Source: an uncultured Algibacter sp. (GTDB taxonomy: Bacteria; Bacteroidota; Bacteroidia; Flavobacteriales; Flavobacteriaceae). Taken from it: DNA of 64,000 nt. This document shows positions 45,077 through 54,558 of the stretch, in pieces. Both the position numbers and the translations under genes were made by a program. The first letter of the stretch is position 1. The number at the start of each line of letters is the position of its first letter. The stretch spans positions 124,001 to 188,000 of the forward strand of contig CANMZT010000008.1 of assembly GCA_947502405.1 (NCBI GenBank), read 5' to 3'. The notes beneath the pieces were generated by a model. The model was not told the DNA's origin, did not search any database, and saw nothing but the letters and a program-made list of their open reading frames with translations.

Positions 45077-45152
45077 GCTTTTCTCAGATAAGTGCTAATA
45101 ATAGAATATATGGGAATAGTTAAATTCTTAGTGTTTTCATTTTTTAATCTTT

Positions 45153-46055
45153 TTAATCACAGAAGGCATTTAATTCTTGATAATTAGATAATGACTTCGA
45201 TTGAATATCTTGCCCATTTGCAACTTTAATACATCTTAAATTAGGGTTTCTATCCACTTTTAAATCGATGATGCTAAGGTTATTACTTACATCAAGAGAA
45301 TTTAGATGATTACTTGTTATATACAAATGCGTCAAATTGTTATTTTTTGAAAGATTAATGCTCTGTAACAGATTGTCAGATAGTAATAGCGTTCTTAGTT
45401 TTTGGTTTGAAGCAACATCTAAACTGTTTATTTTATTGGTTGTTAGTAAGAGATTAACAATATTTACAGCTTCTTTAATATTAATAGAGGTTAAATCGTT
45501 ATTACTTAAATGCAAAATTTCTAATGATGTATTACTTACTGTAAATTCTTCTAGAAAATTAAAAGATAGATCTAATTCTTTTAATTTCAATAATCTAGAT
45601 ATACCTATTACTTCCGTAAGTTCATTAGCGCTTAAATCAATTACTTCTAAATTGATGTTTTTATTTAAATCAATATGTGAAAGATTATTTCCAGCTAGAT
45701 ATACAACATCTAATAGAATATTTGAACTTAAGTCCAATTGGTCAATATTATGCTGGTTAACATTTAACTTTTTTAAATTTATAAAGCCTTCTATTCCCGA
45801 CAAATTATTAATCAAACCATGATTAAATGTGCTTAAATCTAGTTCAGTAATCATTTCTGCATCCGATCTCAACATTTGCTGATTAATAACACCATCAGAA
45901 TCTATTTCTAGAGAAATTAGTATAGCCTCAAAACTAGCATCAAGAATTTTTAAAAACTTTGTGTTTCCATCAGTAATATTGTCATCACTTGAGCACGAGA
46001 GTAAACAACTGAGGGCTAAAATTAAAGTAATATAATTGGTAAATTTTTGTGTCAT
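45153..46055 (-). CDS. Leucine-rich-repeat lipoprotein
   Basis: The protein is 300 residues from ATG 46055 (MTQKFTNYITLILALSCLLS), with lipobox LLSC then SSDDN. From residue 60 it consists of about ten LRRs of 20-22 residues (LKKLNVNQHNIDQLDLSSN, LEVIDLSANELTEVIGISRL, and on) ending in a cysteine-containing cap (NLRCIKVANGQ). LRR lipoproteins are usually surface-exposed binding proteins. A longer frame from 46115 adds 20 residues that would spoil the signal peptide. Confidence 0.85.
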   Translation of the reverse strand: MTQKFTNYITLILALSCLLSCSSDDNITDGNTKFLKILDASFEAILISLEIDSDGVINQQMLRSDAEMITELDLSTFNHGLINNLSGIEGFINLKKLNVNQHNIDQLDLSSNILLDVVYLAGNNLSHIDLNKNINLEVIDLSANELTEVIGISRLLKLKELDLSFNFLEEFTVSNTSLEILHLSNNDLTSINIKEAVNIVNLLLTTNKINSLDVASNQKLRTLLLSDNLLQSINLSKNNNLTHLYITSNHLNSLDVSNNLSIIDLKVDRNPNLRCIKVANGQDIQSKSLSNYQELNAFCD

Positions 46056-46189
46056 TTTCTGTAAATTTTGGATTGATTTATTTTTATTTTGCTGACTAAA
46101 AAGCACATTAAACAAAAAAGCAATAATCCTACATGATATAGTTTTTTATAATTATTGCTTTTTCTGTTTCTATTTATAAGTTATCGTAA

Positions 46190-46792
46190 TTATAACCAGC
46201 TAAAGCCTAAACCTATATTAAAAATTACGGCATCTCTATGCGCATCTCTATCTAAAGACGCACGACCAAGAACTAATTTAGACTGAACATTAAGCGCAAA
46301 GTTTTTCTTTTTGTAAACTTCATACCCTGTACTTGCCATAACAGCACAACCAAAGTTCCAATCGTCATTTACATCGTCTTTAATATCATACAGTGATGGT
46401 GCATCTATGGCTAAGCCAATACCTCCATGAATCCACCATTTATCTTTTACCCAATATTGCACAGAAGGAATAAACCCTCCAAAATGCCTGTCGTTATCCT
46501 GAAATTCGTAAATATTTCCAGGCATAGAAACTGTAAGTGCTAGTTTTTCATTTAACATGTAACCAAACTTTAAATCTGGAAAAACGAAGGCGCCTTGAGA
46601 TGTGTCAAACGTTTGAATACCTGCACTATCCTCTAAACTGATAATGCCCCCTCCTACAACAAATTCGAAGATAAAGCCCTCTCTTTGTGTTGTAGTTTCT
46701 GGATTTGTCTTTTGTGCGTATGTTATACTAGATAGGAATGCAAAGGCTACACAAGCCATTCTTACTAAGATTTGTTTTTTGATTGTTTTCAT
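46190..46792 (-). CDS. Outer-membrane beta-barrel-like protein
   Basis: The protein is 200 residues from ATG 46792 (MKTIKKQILVRMACVAFAFL), with a signal peptide ending TYAQ. The mature part alternates amphipathic strands and ends in aromatic FSWL, typical of small outer-membrane barrels. Two further in-frame ATGs upstream (up to 46843) come from a tandem repeat and give a poor signal peptide. Function unknown. Confidence 0.65.
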   Translation of the reverse strand: MKTIKKQILVRMACVAFAFLSSITYAQKTNPETTTQREGFIFEFVVGGGIISLEDSAGIQTFDTSQGAFVFPDLKFGYMLNEKLALTVSMPGNIYEFQDNDRHFGGFIPSVQYWVKDKWWIHGGIGLAIDAPSLYDIKDDVNDDWNFGCAVMASTGYEVYKKKNFALNVQSKLVLGRASLDRDAHRDAVIFNIGLGFSWL

Positions 46793-46868
46793 TTTAATTG
46801 ATCTCATAATTGTTCGTTTTTTGATTGTTTTGATTGATGCCATAATTGTTTGTTCTTTGATTGTTTTT
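46774..46868. repeat. Degenerate tandem repeat at the start of the beta-barrel gene
   Basis: GTTTTTTGATTGTTTT occurs at about 46774, exactly at 46816-46831, and as GTTCTTTGATTGTTTT at 46852-46867. Two of the copies are followed by CATAATTGTT, and periods are about 42 and 36 bases. On the coding strand the copies encode repeated IKTIKK/MRSIKMKTIKK, so the repeat multiplies the apparent start codons of the gene. Confidence 0.6.
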
Positions 46869-46883
46869 ATTGATCTCTATGTT

Positions 46884-47924
46884 TTACCATTCATTATTCG
46901 ATTTTTTAATAATTCTATAAATTCTTTTATTTAAAATCTGCGATAGATTCCAATTAAGTAACTTCGGATCAGTTGTACTGTAAAAACAAATCACTACAGC
47001 GTCTATCTTTTTGTAGTATTTAGCAAAACTTTGATATCCCGGAACCCAACCGTCATGCTCAAATTCATAAATGGAAGCATATATTTCTTGTTCATTGTTT
47101 TTAAATACTGTACCATCATTTAATGCTCTAATAAACTTGCCCACATCTTCAGCAGTAGCATGCATACCATAATCGTTTGTTTTTAAATCATTTGCATATC
47201 CAACATGATACCCACTCATTACATTATCTATATTTACTTCACTAAGGGAGCTAAATGTGTTTTTGAGGTTTAAAGGTTCTAAAATTTCTTCTTGAATGAA
47301 TTGAAAATTTGGATACCCTAAAACATCATCCATTATTTTGTTAATAAGCAGATAATTGGTGTTGCAATATTCATATTTTTTACCAGGTTTAAAGTTGGCA
47401 GGTTTATCTTCAACAAGCCCCAAACTTTCCTCGAACGTACTTGTAGGTTCTGCCCAAAAGTCTGGTGCATCAGTAAAATTTGGAATGCCACTTCTATGTT
47501 GAATCATTAACCTTAACGTAATGTTCTCTGCATGTTCAATTTTACCAATAAGTTCTGGTAAATAATCAGCAAGTGATTTATCTAATGATAGATTTCCATT
47601 ACTTACTAATTTGGTTACAGCAACTGCATCGTAAAGTTTACTTATACTAGCAATCTTATAAAGCGCATCTGGTTTTGCGAGTATCTTAGCTTCTTTATTG
47701 TGCCAACCAGAAGCATATTTTTTTGGATCTTTACCTGCTTCATCGACATACACAACAACACCTTCAAAGCCATGATTTACAGCTTGGTTCAATTGCTCTT
47801 GAACTGAATTTGGCAAAGGTAGAATCCAAGCTTTAACCAAAATCCATGGCACAAAGAATAGTGAGGCTAAAGAGGCAGTTATTAATATTACTCTAAACAT
47901 GTTTTTTATTGTTTTTTTGTTCAT
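46884..47924 (-). CDS. Serine hydrolase, class C beta-lactamase/esterase family
   Basis: The 346-residue protein has an N-terminal membrane anchor (about 10-30), the nucleophile motif S93-I-S-K96 (SxxK) and Y186-C-N188 (YxN) of class C beta-lactamases and DD-peptidases. LRLMIQHRSGIPNF and GKKYEYCNTNYLL are family segments. The usual third motif (KTG/HxG) is not obvious. A role as a periplasmic esterase or peptidase is more likely than antibiotic resistance. Confidence 0.88.
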   Translation of the reverse strand: MNKKTIKNMFRVILITASLASLFFVPWILVKAWILPLPNSVQEQLNQAVNHGFEGVVVYVDEAGKDPKKYASGWHNKEAKILAKPDALYKIASISKLYDAVAVTKLVSNGNLSLDKSLADYLPELIGKIEHAENITLRLMIQHRSGIPNFTDAPDFWAEPTSTFEESLGLVEDKPANFKPGKKYEYCNTNYLLINKIMDDVLGYPNFQFIQEEILEPLNLKNTFSSLSEVNIDNVMSGYHVGYANDLKTNDYGMHATAEDVGKFIRALNDGTVFKNNEQEIYASIYEFEHDGWVPGYQSFAKYYKKIDAVVICFYSTTDPKLLNWNLSQILNKRIYRIIKKSNNEW

Positions 47925-47992
47925 AATTCCTGAGTTAATTAGAGTTCGAATATTTAAAGTTTTACTTTTAGAAATAAACTTTAAGTGACAGA

Positions 47993-49105
47993 CTAAGCTT
48001 TATCAACAACTACTTTTATATTACTTTCTTTTTTCTCATCTACTTTCCAGTTTAAGCCAAATAATGGTCTTAAAATTGTAATTCTTCTTATTACAAATTC
48101 ATAAAGTAAATAGCACCCAATGAATGTAACACCTGTAATAAGCACGAACGCAATTAGTGCAGGTAAGTGTAATGGTAATATGAATTTTGCAGCCAAATAA
48201 AGCACAATCATATGTATAATATAAACTGGATATGCTGCTTTACTTAAGTAGGATAAAGTCTTACTTGGTTTATTAAGATACTGATAACAAAATCCGAATA
48301 TTGAAAAGATCCAACTATTACTCTCAATAGAAATTAAGTATAAAGGTGCTTCGTTTAAAGGACCATTAGCAGAAAAGATGACATATCTTAGTGTAAATAG
48401 AATTGCTGCTAATCCCAAAAAGAGCCATTTCCATTTTTTTACCGTATTCCAAAATACTTTACCTGTATTCATAAAAAGGAAACCAAAAAAGAATGCTAAC
48501 ATACCAATAGCAAACCCATGCCAAGTCTCAGCATACATTGCAAAAGGCTTTGGCTGAAAAAGTAAAACCTCTGCAACAAAAAATACATTAACAGATAATA
48601 AACCTAGAGAATTACTAAATAACCGCGTTGAAAAAGATAATAGTTTAGAAAATACACCTTTTTTTATTCCATAAAAAATAGGAAGTCCAATAAGTACATA
48701 AACAAAAATATTTCCCAAAAACCAAAGGTGTCCCATATGTGGATAGTAGGCTAAAGACATATTATAATAATTTTGAAATACAAACATGTGCAAAGGTGTT
48801 ATAGCCACAAAACCAAACAAAAATGGTAGTAATATTCTTTTTGCACGCTCTTTAAGTAATTCTATATTATTACGTTTTCTCAAAGCAAAGTAAACACCCA
48901 TCCCAGACACATAAAATAGTATTGGTATTCTCCACACATTTAGCATGGTCATTGGTTGCCAGATGGCCGTAGAGATTTCGTTACTTCTTATGAAGCCTAT
49001 AAACATAGCCCAAGGTTGAAATACTATAGCAATATGATATATTAGCAGAAGTGCTATAGCTATTACTCTTAGCCAATCTATGTCGTATCGTCTTTCGGTT
49101 TTCAT
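47993..49105 (-). CDS. Acyltransferase family 3 membrane protein (OpgC-like)
   Basis: The 370-residue protein has about ten membrane helices and the acyltransferase-3 start RRYDIDWLRVIAIALLLIYH with the conserved D..R and H. Further segments are PILFYVSGMGVYFALRKR and YPHMGHLWFLGNIF. Relatives transfer acyl groups to glucans or other surface glycans; the substrate here is unknown. It lies 30 bases after the ankyrin lipoprotein gene. Confidence 0.88.
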   Translation of the reverse strand: MKTERRYDIDWLRVIAIALLLIYHIAIVFQPWAMFIGFIRSNEISTAIWQPMTMLNVWRIPILFYVSGMGVYFALRKRNNIELLKERAKRILLPFLFGFVAITPLHMFVFQNYYNMSLAYYPHMGHLWFLGNIFVYVLIGLPIFYGIKKGVFSKLLSFSTRLFSNSLGLLSVNVFFVAEVLLFQPKPFAMYAETWHGFAIGMLAFFFGFLFMNTGKVFWNTVKKWKWLFLGLAAILFTLRYVIFSANGPLNEAPLYLISIESNSWIFSIFGFCYQYLNKPSKTLSYLSKAAYPVYIIHMIVLYLAAKFILPLHLPALIAFVLITGVTFIGCYLLYEFVIRRITILRPLFGLNWKVDEKKESNIKVVVDKA

Positions 49106-49135
49106 AATATAGAATTAAGATTAGTTTATTGACTT

Positions 49136-49723
49136 TTATTGTAACATCATTGCTATAACTGGTCTTGCCTTTTCTACTTCAACAAGATCTAAAGTAAAGC
49201 CCATTGGCTGTAATTGCTTTATAAGCATTTCATAGAAAGGTTTTATTTCTGAAAATTCACCCAATACGGTTTCTCTTGGTGTTGCACCAAAATTGTTTTT
49301 TATTGTTTTATCTGCTCCAGCATCCAATAATATTTTTACCATTTCTATTCGCCCAAAAAATGCAGCGGTATGTAAAGCTGTAGAACCATCATTATTTTTG
49401 ATTGATAAATCAACATTCGCATTTAATAACTCAGCTACTATTTTTGGTCTGTTAAAAGTCACTGCAGTTAATAAAGGCGTAGAACCACTCATTTGTTCTA
49501 CTTTATTGATATCTGAACCATTTGCAATATGTTGTTTTGCAACATTGAAATTATTTATGATTATTGCTTCGTGAATATCTTGATTTGGTTTATCTACCTT
49601 ATTATTTGAAATAATCGTTGTCTTCTTGGTTTCATTTTTTTGTGAACATGAAGCAAATGAAATTACTATGGCACACATTATAATAGTCAAACATCTTGAT
49701 TGCATTTTAATAGAATTTTTCAT
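49136..49723 (-). CDS. Ankyrin-repeat lipoprotein
   Basis: The 195-residue protein has a signal peptide with lipobox ISFASC followed by a linker and three to four ankyrin repeats (NVAKQHIANGSDINKVEQMS, GSTPLLTAVTFNRPKIVAEL, GSTALHTAAFFGRIEMVKIL). Probably a periplasmic protein-binding module. It is the first gene of a minus-strand group divergent from the AraC-type regulator, sharing a direct-repeat operator candidate. Confidence 0.88.
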   Translation of the reverse strand: MKNSIKMQSRCLTIIMCAIVISFASCSQKNETKKTTIISNNKVDKPNQDIHEAIIINNFNVAKQHIANGSDINKVEQMSGSTPLLTAVTFNRPKIVAELLNANVDLSIKNNDGSTALHTAAFFGRIEMVKILLDAGADKTIKNNFGATPRETVLGEFSEIKPFYEMLIKQLQPMGFTLDLVEVEKARPVIAMMLQ

Positions 49724-49833
49724 GATTTTAAATTTTAATAATTATTATTTCGTTTTGATGATACAAAGATGCGACTAAGCTTGACGCAGCAGTAAACACT
49801 TATGAATCAAGAGTTATGAAGTTTTACGCAGCG

Positions 49834-49870
49834 CTATAAATTATGCTGCAGGACTATAAATTATGATGCA
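49834..49870. promoter_or_regulatory. Direct repeats in the ankyrin/AraC divergent region
   Basis: CTATAAATTATGCTGCA (49834-49850) and CTATAAATTATGATGCA (49854-49870) differ at one base and are spaced exactly 20 bases, two helical turns. ACGCAGC also occurs twice just upstream. AraC-family proteins commonly bind such paired direct repeats, so this is a candidate site for the neighbouring regulator. Confidence 0.55.
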
Positions 49871-49951
49871 AATCCTCATAAAAACATAAAAAGATAAATT
49901 AAAAACCAGCGTTTAAATTTTACTTATCTTCGTTACTGATACTTAAAGAAA

Positions 49952-52042
49952 ATGACCACCAATAACACTTCAAATTCATTTTTATCTGAGGCTAAGTCCA
50001 TAGTTTTAGATAATATCTCTAATGAGCAATTTGGTGTTTCTGAGTTGGCAGATAAAATGCATACGAGCCGCTCTAGTTTGCTTAGAAAAATAAAAAAGCA
50101 CACCAATTTATCTGCTAGTCAGTTTATCCGAGAAATACGTTTACAAAAAGCAGCAGCCTTATTAGTAGAAACTGAACTTACTGCTTCAGAGATTGCATTT
50201 GAAGTTGGTTTTAGCAATCCGTCTTATTTTACAAAATGCTACCGTGAATATTATGGTTATCCTCCAAGTGAAACGAAAACTAAAAAAGAAGAAGAAAAAG
50301 AAGAAGAATGGAATGCAGCACTTGAAAATAATGACACAAACGAAGCTGTTATAAAACGTTCAAACATCAATAGATACATTATAGCAATTACGTCCATAGC
50401 TATCGTTGCTATTATTTACTTTTTTAAAGATCATTTCACCTCTTCTAAATCTAATACAAATAAAGAAAAATCGGTTGCATTTTTACCTTTTGAAAATCTA
50501 AGTGAAGACAATTCTAATTTATACTTTATAAATGGTGTTATGGAATCTTCACGTAATAACCTTCAAAAAATTAAAGATTTACGGGTAATTAGTAGAACTT
50601 CCACAGAAAAGTACAGAAAGAATCCTAAAACCGTTTCAGAAATTGCCGAAGAACTACAAGTGAATTATTTGATTGAAGGCAGCGGACAAAAAATAGGAAA
50701 TGAAGTGCTTCTTAGCATTCAATTGATAGATGCCAATGCCGATAGCCCTATTTGGTCTGAACAATATAAATATGAACTTAATGATGTATTTGAACTTCAA
50801 AACACTATAGCTAAGAAGATAGCCTTTGCAATTGAAGCCAATGTAACACCAAAAGAATTGGAGCTTATAGATAAAATCCCAACTAAAAATCTACTAGCCT
50901 ATGACTTTTATCTGAAAGGATTAGAACATCAAAATGAACAAAGTGAAGCAGGATTAAACAAGGCTATAGTTAATTTTGAAAAAGCTATAGAAGAAGATTC
51001 TAAATACGCTAACGCTTATGCACAAATTGCTATTTGTTACTATTATTTAGATTCAAATAAAATTGAAAAAAAGTATTTAGACAAATTAAATGAGTATGCA
51101 GACAATGCCTTATTGTATGACGCTACTTCTGAATTACCTCTGATTGCAAAAGCGCTATATTATATTAATACAAATGAGTTTAAGTTAGCAATACCCTACT
51201 TAGAAAAAGCATTAGAATATAACCCTAATGCGTCTTCTGCAGTATTAATTTTATCTGATTTATATGCTCGCGTTGTACCAGATACAGATAAGTATCTTAC
51301 TTATGCTTTAAAGGGAATTAAATTGAATGTAGGAGCCAATGACTCTGTATCCAAAAGCTATATATATTTACACTTGAGCAATGCCTTAGTACAAAATGGT
51401 TTTGCAAAAGAAGCTTCTGAATATATTGAAGCATCTTTAAAATATAATCCAAGTAACCCTTACGCTCCTTATTTAAAAAACTTTATAGACTATGCGAATA
51501 ACAAAGATTTGAAAATGTTAACCAGTAAAATGTCGATAGAATGGCAAAAAGATACTACACGTGCAGATATTACTCAAGAATTAGCGAAGATGTATTATTT
51601 TCAAGAAGATTATACTAATGCATTATTTTATTACGAAAAATATATCGACATACTAGCTACCAATAAAATTGATTTGTATCCTGCTGAGAATATAAAAATT
51701 GCATACTCTTATAAAAAAATGGGCTTTTCTGAGAAAGCCGAACAATACTTAAAAAAATATAAAGACTATTTAGAAAAAGATGAATCAATTTATAAAGATG
51801 CAAGTTTAGCAGTGCTTTATCTTTATGAAAATATGCCAGATAAAGCTATAGAAGCTTATAACACCTTTGGTTTACATGATGGTTTCCAATATTGGGTCCT
51901 TTTATTTATTAGAGAAGACCCTTTATTGAAACGATTAGAAAATCATCCTAAATACGAAGAAACTATCGGTAAAATAGAAGCGCAATTTTGGAAAAAACAT
52001 AATAAACTAAAAGAAACATTAGAAGAAGAAAAACTACTATAG
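49952..52042 (+). CDS. AraC-type HTH, transmembrane, TPR regulator
   Basis: The 696-residue protein has an N-terminal AraC DNA-binding domain (about 10-105: SVLD...FGVSELADKMHTSRSSLLRK, AFEVGFSNPSYFTKCYREYY), one membrane helix (about 143-160), a TolB/FlgO-like domain (KSVAFLPFENLSEDNSNLYF, VNYLIEGSGQKIGNEVLLSI) and TPRs from about 300 to 640. The design suggests a membrane-tethered transcription factor with a periplasmic sensor, like CadC. Direct repeats 80-120 bases upstream may be its site. Targets are probably the divergent minus-strand genes, by inference. Confidence 0.88.
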   Translation: MTTNNTSNSFLSEAKSIVLDNISNEQFGVSELADKMHTSRSSLLRKIKKHTNLSASQFIREIRLQKAAALLVETELTASEIAFEVGFSNPSYFTKCYREYYGYPPSETKTKKEEEKEEEWNAALENNDTNEAVIKRSNINRYIIAITSIAIVAIIYFFKDHFTSSKSNTNKEKSVAFLPFENLSEDNSNLYFINGVMESSRNNLQKIKDLRVISRTSTEKYRKNPKTVSEIAEELQVNYLIEGSGQKIGNEVLLSIQLIDANADSPIWSEQYKYELNDVFELQNTIAKKIAFAIEANVTPKELELIDKIPTKNLLAYDFYLKGLEHQNEQSEAGLNKAIVNFEKAIEEDSKYANAYAQIAICYYYLDSNKIEKKYLDKLNEYADNALLYDATSELPLIAKALYYINTNEFKLAIPYLEKALEYNPNASSAVLILSDLYARVVPDTDKYLTYALKGIKLNVGANDSVSKSYIYLHLSNALVQNGFAKEASEYIEASLKYNPSNPYAPYLKNFIDYANNKDLKMLTSKMSIEWQKDTTRADITQELAKMYYFQEDYTNALFYYEKYIDILATNKIDLYPAENIKIAYSYKKMGFSEKAEQYLKKYKDYLEKDESIYKDASLAVLYLYENMPDKAIEAYNTFGLHDGFQYWVLLFIREDPLLKRLENHPKYEETIGKIEAQFWKKHNKLKETLEEEKLL

Positions 52043-52175
52043 GTTACTGTTATATAGAAATACAAACAAATTAAAATTATTTGATTTGTTGATTTTGGTT
52101 TTTCTTATTGAATAAATTGACACATCAACCACTAGTTTTGAATGTCTTATTAGTATTTATGCAATATAAACTACA

Positions 52176-52214
52176 CTTCGCTAAAGCATCATCTAGCTAA
52201 AGCGAAGCGTTTTA
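52176..52214. terminator. Weak hairpin between the AraC regulator and the duplicated lipoprotein
   Basis: CTTCGCT (52176-52182) pairs with AGCGAAG (52201-52207) around an 18-base loop, followed by CGTTTT. It lies between convergent genes and may be a weak terminator. Confidence 0.35.
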
Positions 52215-52260
52215 AATAATTTTTCACTGATTTATCGTATAAAGGATAAGCTATATAAAC

Positions 52261-53409
52261 TTATTGGCTTATGGCTTTTAAATGCGCATAAACAGGGTTG
52301 CCTTTAAGTCTCATCTCAACTTCTCTATCAAAAATCTTAATACCTTTTACAGCATTAAGTTTTCCATCAGGAGCAAAAGCTTTTACAGCATAAAAATCAC
52401 CATTTTCATTTATTGCTTTAACATCAATAATATTTCCTAATCTATTAACACCTTTAATGTCTAGTTTTGTATTATTATCAGTTAATGCCTTAATATCATA
52501 AATAGTACCATCTGCACCTATAGCTTTAATAGGGGCATATTTATCTTCATTTTGCATTATTTTTATTGGTAATTCTGCGCCCTCTACAAATGCCTTAATA
52601 TTCATGAAACTATGCTGTTTAGAGTCTTGTGTAGCTTTTACATCAAATGCTTTACCGGTTGCATCAAAAGCTTTTACATTGAGATTCTTGCCATCGGTAG
52701 TTATTGCTTTTATATTCCAGATGATACGCTCAAAATTACTTGTATAAGCATCTCTTTTAATGTTTTTCTTGGGCAGAATAAAATTGTCTTCATTAGCAGA
52801 TGGATGCATTGCCTTTACGTGTGCATAAATATTATGTCCTCTTGAAGTCATTTCTCTATCTTGGGGATTGATTTTTATGCCTTTAATGTCATTTTGCTTT
52901 CCTGTTGGCGAAATAGCTTTTACACCGTAAAACTTACCCTTTTTGGTAAGTGCCTTCATGATAACAATATTTCCATGCCTAACCACACCAATAACATCTA
53001 GTTTTTCTCCTTCTGCTGTTATGGCTTGGAGTTTATAAGCATTACCTTTAGGAGAAATAGCTACAGTAGGTGCAAATTGATTTTTACTCACTAATATTTT
53101 AACAGGTAATTGCGCTCCATCGACTATAGCTTTTACGTCTAGCAGATTATCCTGATCTGAGTTTTGAATAGCCTTTATATCGAAAGACTTACCTGCGTTA
53201 TCAAAAACCTTAATATCTAAACTTTGCCCATCTGGATGAATGGCTTTAACATTCCACAAAATATCCGCAACTTTTTCAACTTCATTTGTTTCAGTTTTGG
53301 TATTGTCTTTTGAAGGACCATCATTACAGGCGGTGAATAAAAATATAAAAGCAATAATAAATAAATTAAAACAAGTAGTTAGACCGAGTGATTCGTTTGA
53401 TTTTTTCAT
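52261..53409 (-). CDS. Internally duplicated lipoprotein (DUF7486-like)
   Basis: The 382-residue protein has a signal peptide with lipobox LFTAC. It then carries two homologous domains of about 155 residues: ILWNVKAIHPDGQSLDIKVF (about 48-205) and IIWNIKAITTDGKNLNVKAF (about 230-382). Both end with YAHVKAM/YAHLKAI and are built of short beta units with the motif VKAI-x(2,4)-G. A 25-residue linker joins them. The fold looks like a repeated beta structure of unknown function. Alone between intergenic gaps. Confidence 0.75.
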   Translation of the reverse strand: MKKSNESLGLTTCFNLFIIAFIFLFTACNDGPSKDNTKTETNEVEKVADILWNVKAIHPDGQSLDIKVFDNAGKSFDIKAIQNSDQDNLLDVKAIVDGAQLPVKILVSKNQFAPTVAISPKGNAYKLQAITAEGEKLDVIGVVRHGNIVIMKALTKKGKFYGVKAISPTGKQNDIKGIKINPQDREMTSRGHNIYAHVKAMHPSANEDNFILPKKNIKRDAYTSNFERIIWNIKAITTDGKNLNVKAFDATGKAFDVKATQDSKQHSFMNIKAFVEGAELPIKIMQNEDKYAPIKAIGADGTIYDIKALTDNNTKLDIKGVNRLGNIIDVKAINENGDFYAVKAFAPDGKLNAVKGIKIFDREVEMRLKGNPVYAHLKAISQ

Positions 53410-53611
53410 AATTAATTTAACTTTTAGAAGTTTTAAAATTAGAAAAAGATGATACCATTTTTCATGACATTAGTCATGTAAAACAAATGCAAACTCAAGT
53501 CTTATGACGCTTATAATACACTCCTTTTTTAATTGCCTTGAAGTAAAGTGTTAATCAACTCAGATAAATAAATATTTTATAAGCTTAGGTTTTTATTGAA
53601 AATGAAATAAA

Positions 53612-53640
53612 AAAACTCCTATTAAAAAATAGGAGTTTTG
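53612..53640 (-). terminator. Terminator downstream of the dioxygenase-like gene
   Basis: A perfect 12-bp stem (AAAACTCCTATT / AATAGGAGTTTT) with a 4-base loop. On the minus strand it is followed by seven T residues, so it terminates transcription from the 54439 gene; it lies about 170 bases past that stop. The rest of the 53410-53806 gap shows nothing recognisable. Confidence 0.75.
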
Positions 53641-53806
53641 AATTCTTAATTATTGCATGTTTCTTTTTAGCGATTTACAAATCAATTACTTTATGTTTCA
53701 CTCAATGATTAAGAATACAAATTTGAAAAATAAAAGTGAATTAAAACACACTAGAATTATCTGATATATGCATGATTTTAACTTTAAAAGAATAATTCAA
53801 TACTTA

Positions 53807-54439
53807 CTAGTATGAAGCAGTTGCTTCTTTACCTAAAACAATGTCTCTTTCGGCTTCAAAAAGACCTTCTTCTTTATTTAATTTTAGTGTTAAAATTCGT
53901 TTTGGATTAGTCTCTTCAACTTTTTTACGGCATTTCCCCGTTAAAAGTGGATCATTATCAAATAGGAAAGTTTCAATTTTATATTCTGGTTTATTAGGCT
54001 CTTTTACAATAGGAAGAATTTGAGTTAACTCGTTACCATAAATATATTTACCAGGAATAAAGGTATAAAAGGTATATTTTCCATCAGCATCAGTTTTCAC
54101 CCAACCTCTATGATGTACATAGCGCTTTTTATTTTGTCGTTTTAATTCAAAATTTCCATTTTCATCTGTATGATGAATGAATAGCAATACATTTTGTGCA
54201 GGTGTAACACCATCACTTTCATAGATGATTCCAGTAACTTTTAATTTTTGAGAGTTTGAAGCAAAGTCTGGTATAGTATCTACGTTATTAAGTTGCTTCT
54301 CTGAATAATCGTATATAGGACTACGCTTTTTGAAATTCTTTGCAATATCATCCGAAACAGTATTATTTTCCTGACCAGAAAGAAAATTGAAGCAAGAAAG
54401 AATTAATACAAAACTTAGTAATTTGAATAGGTTTTTCAT
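53807..54439 (-). CDS. Intradiol ring-cleavage dioxygenase-like secreted protein, iron ligands lost
   Basis: The protein is 210 residues from ATG 54439 (MKNLFKLLSFVLILSCFNFL), with a signal peptide. The core follows the intradiol family: GIIYESDGVTPAQNVLLFIH, HHRGWVKTDADGKYTFYTFI, PGKYIYG, then KEPNKPEY and FDNDPLLT. In flavobacterial relatives the segment before KEP reads AHIHPT; here it is TQILPI, so both His iron ligands are replaced. The protein is therefore probably not a dioxygenase. Mature function unknown. Confidence 0.78.
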   Translation of the reverse strand: MKNLFKLLSFVLILSCFNFLSGQENNTVSDDIAKNFKKRSPIYDYSEKQLNNVDTIPDFASNSQKLKVTGIIYESDGVTPAQNVLLFIHHTDENGNFELKRQNKKRYVHHRGWVKTDADGKYTFYTFIPGKYIYGNELTQILPIVKEPNKPEYKIETFLFDNDPLLTGKCRKKVEETNPKRILTLKLNKEEGLFEAERDIVLGKEATASY

Positions 54440-54558
54440 TGGGGGCGTTTTTAATTCCCTCAAAACTAACTCACTAGTACACTTTTTATGAAAAAAAATC
54501 GATTGAGTTATAAAATTTCACGATGAATAGACGAAATGCATATAGATTTGATATCGAC

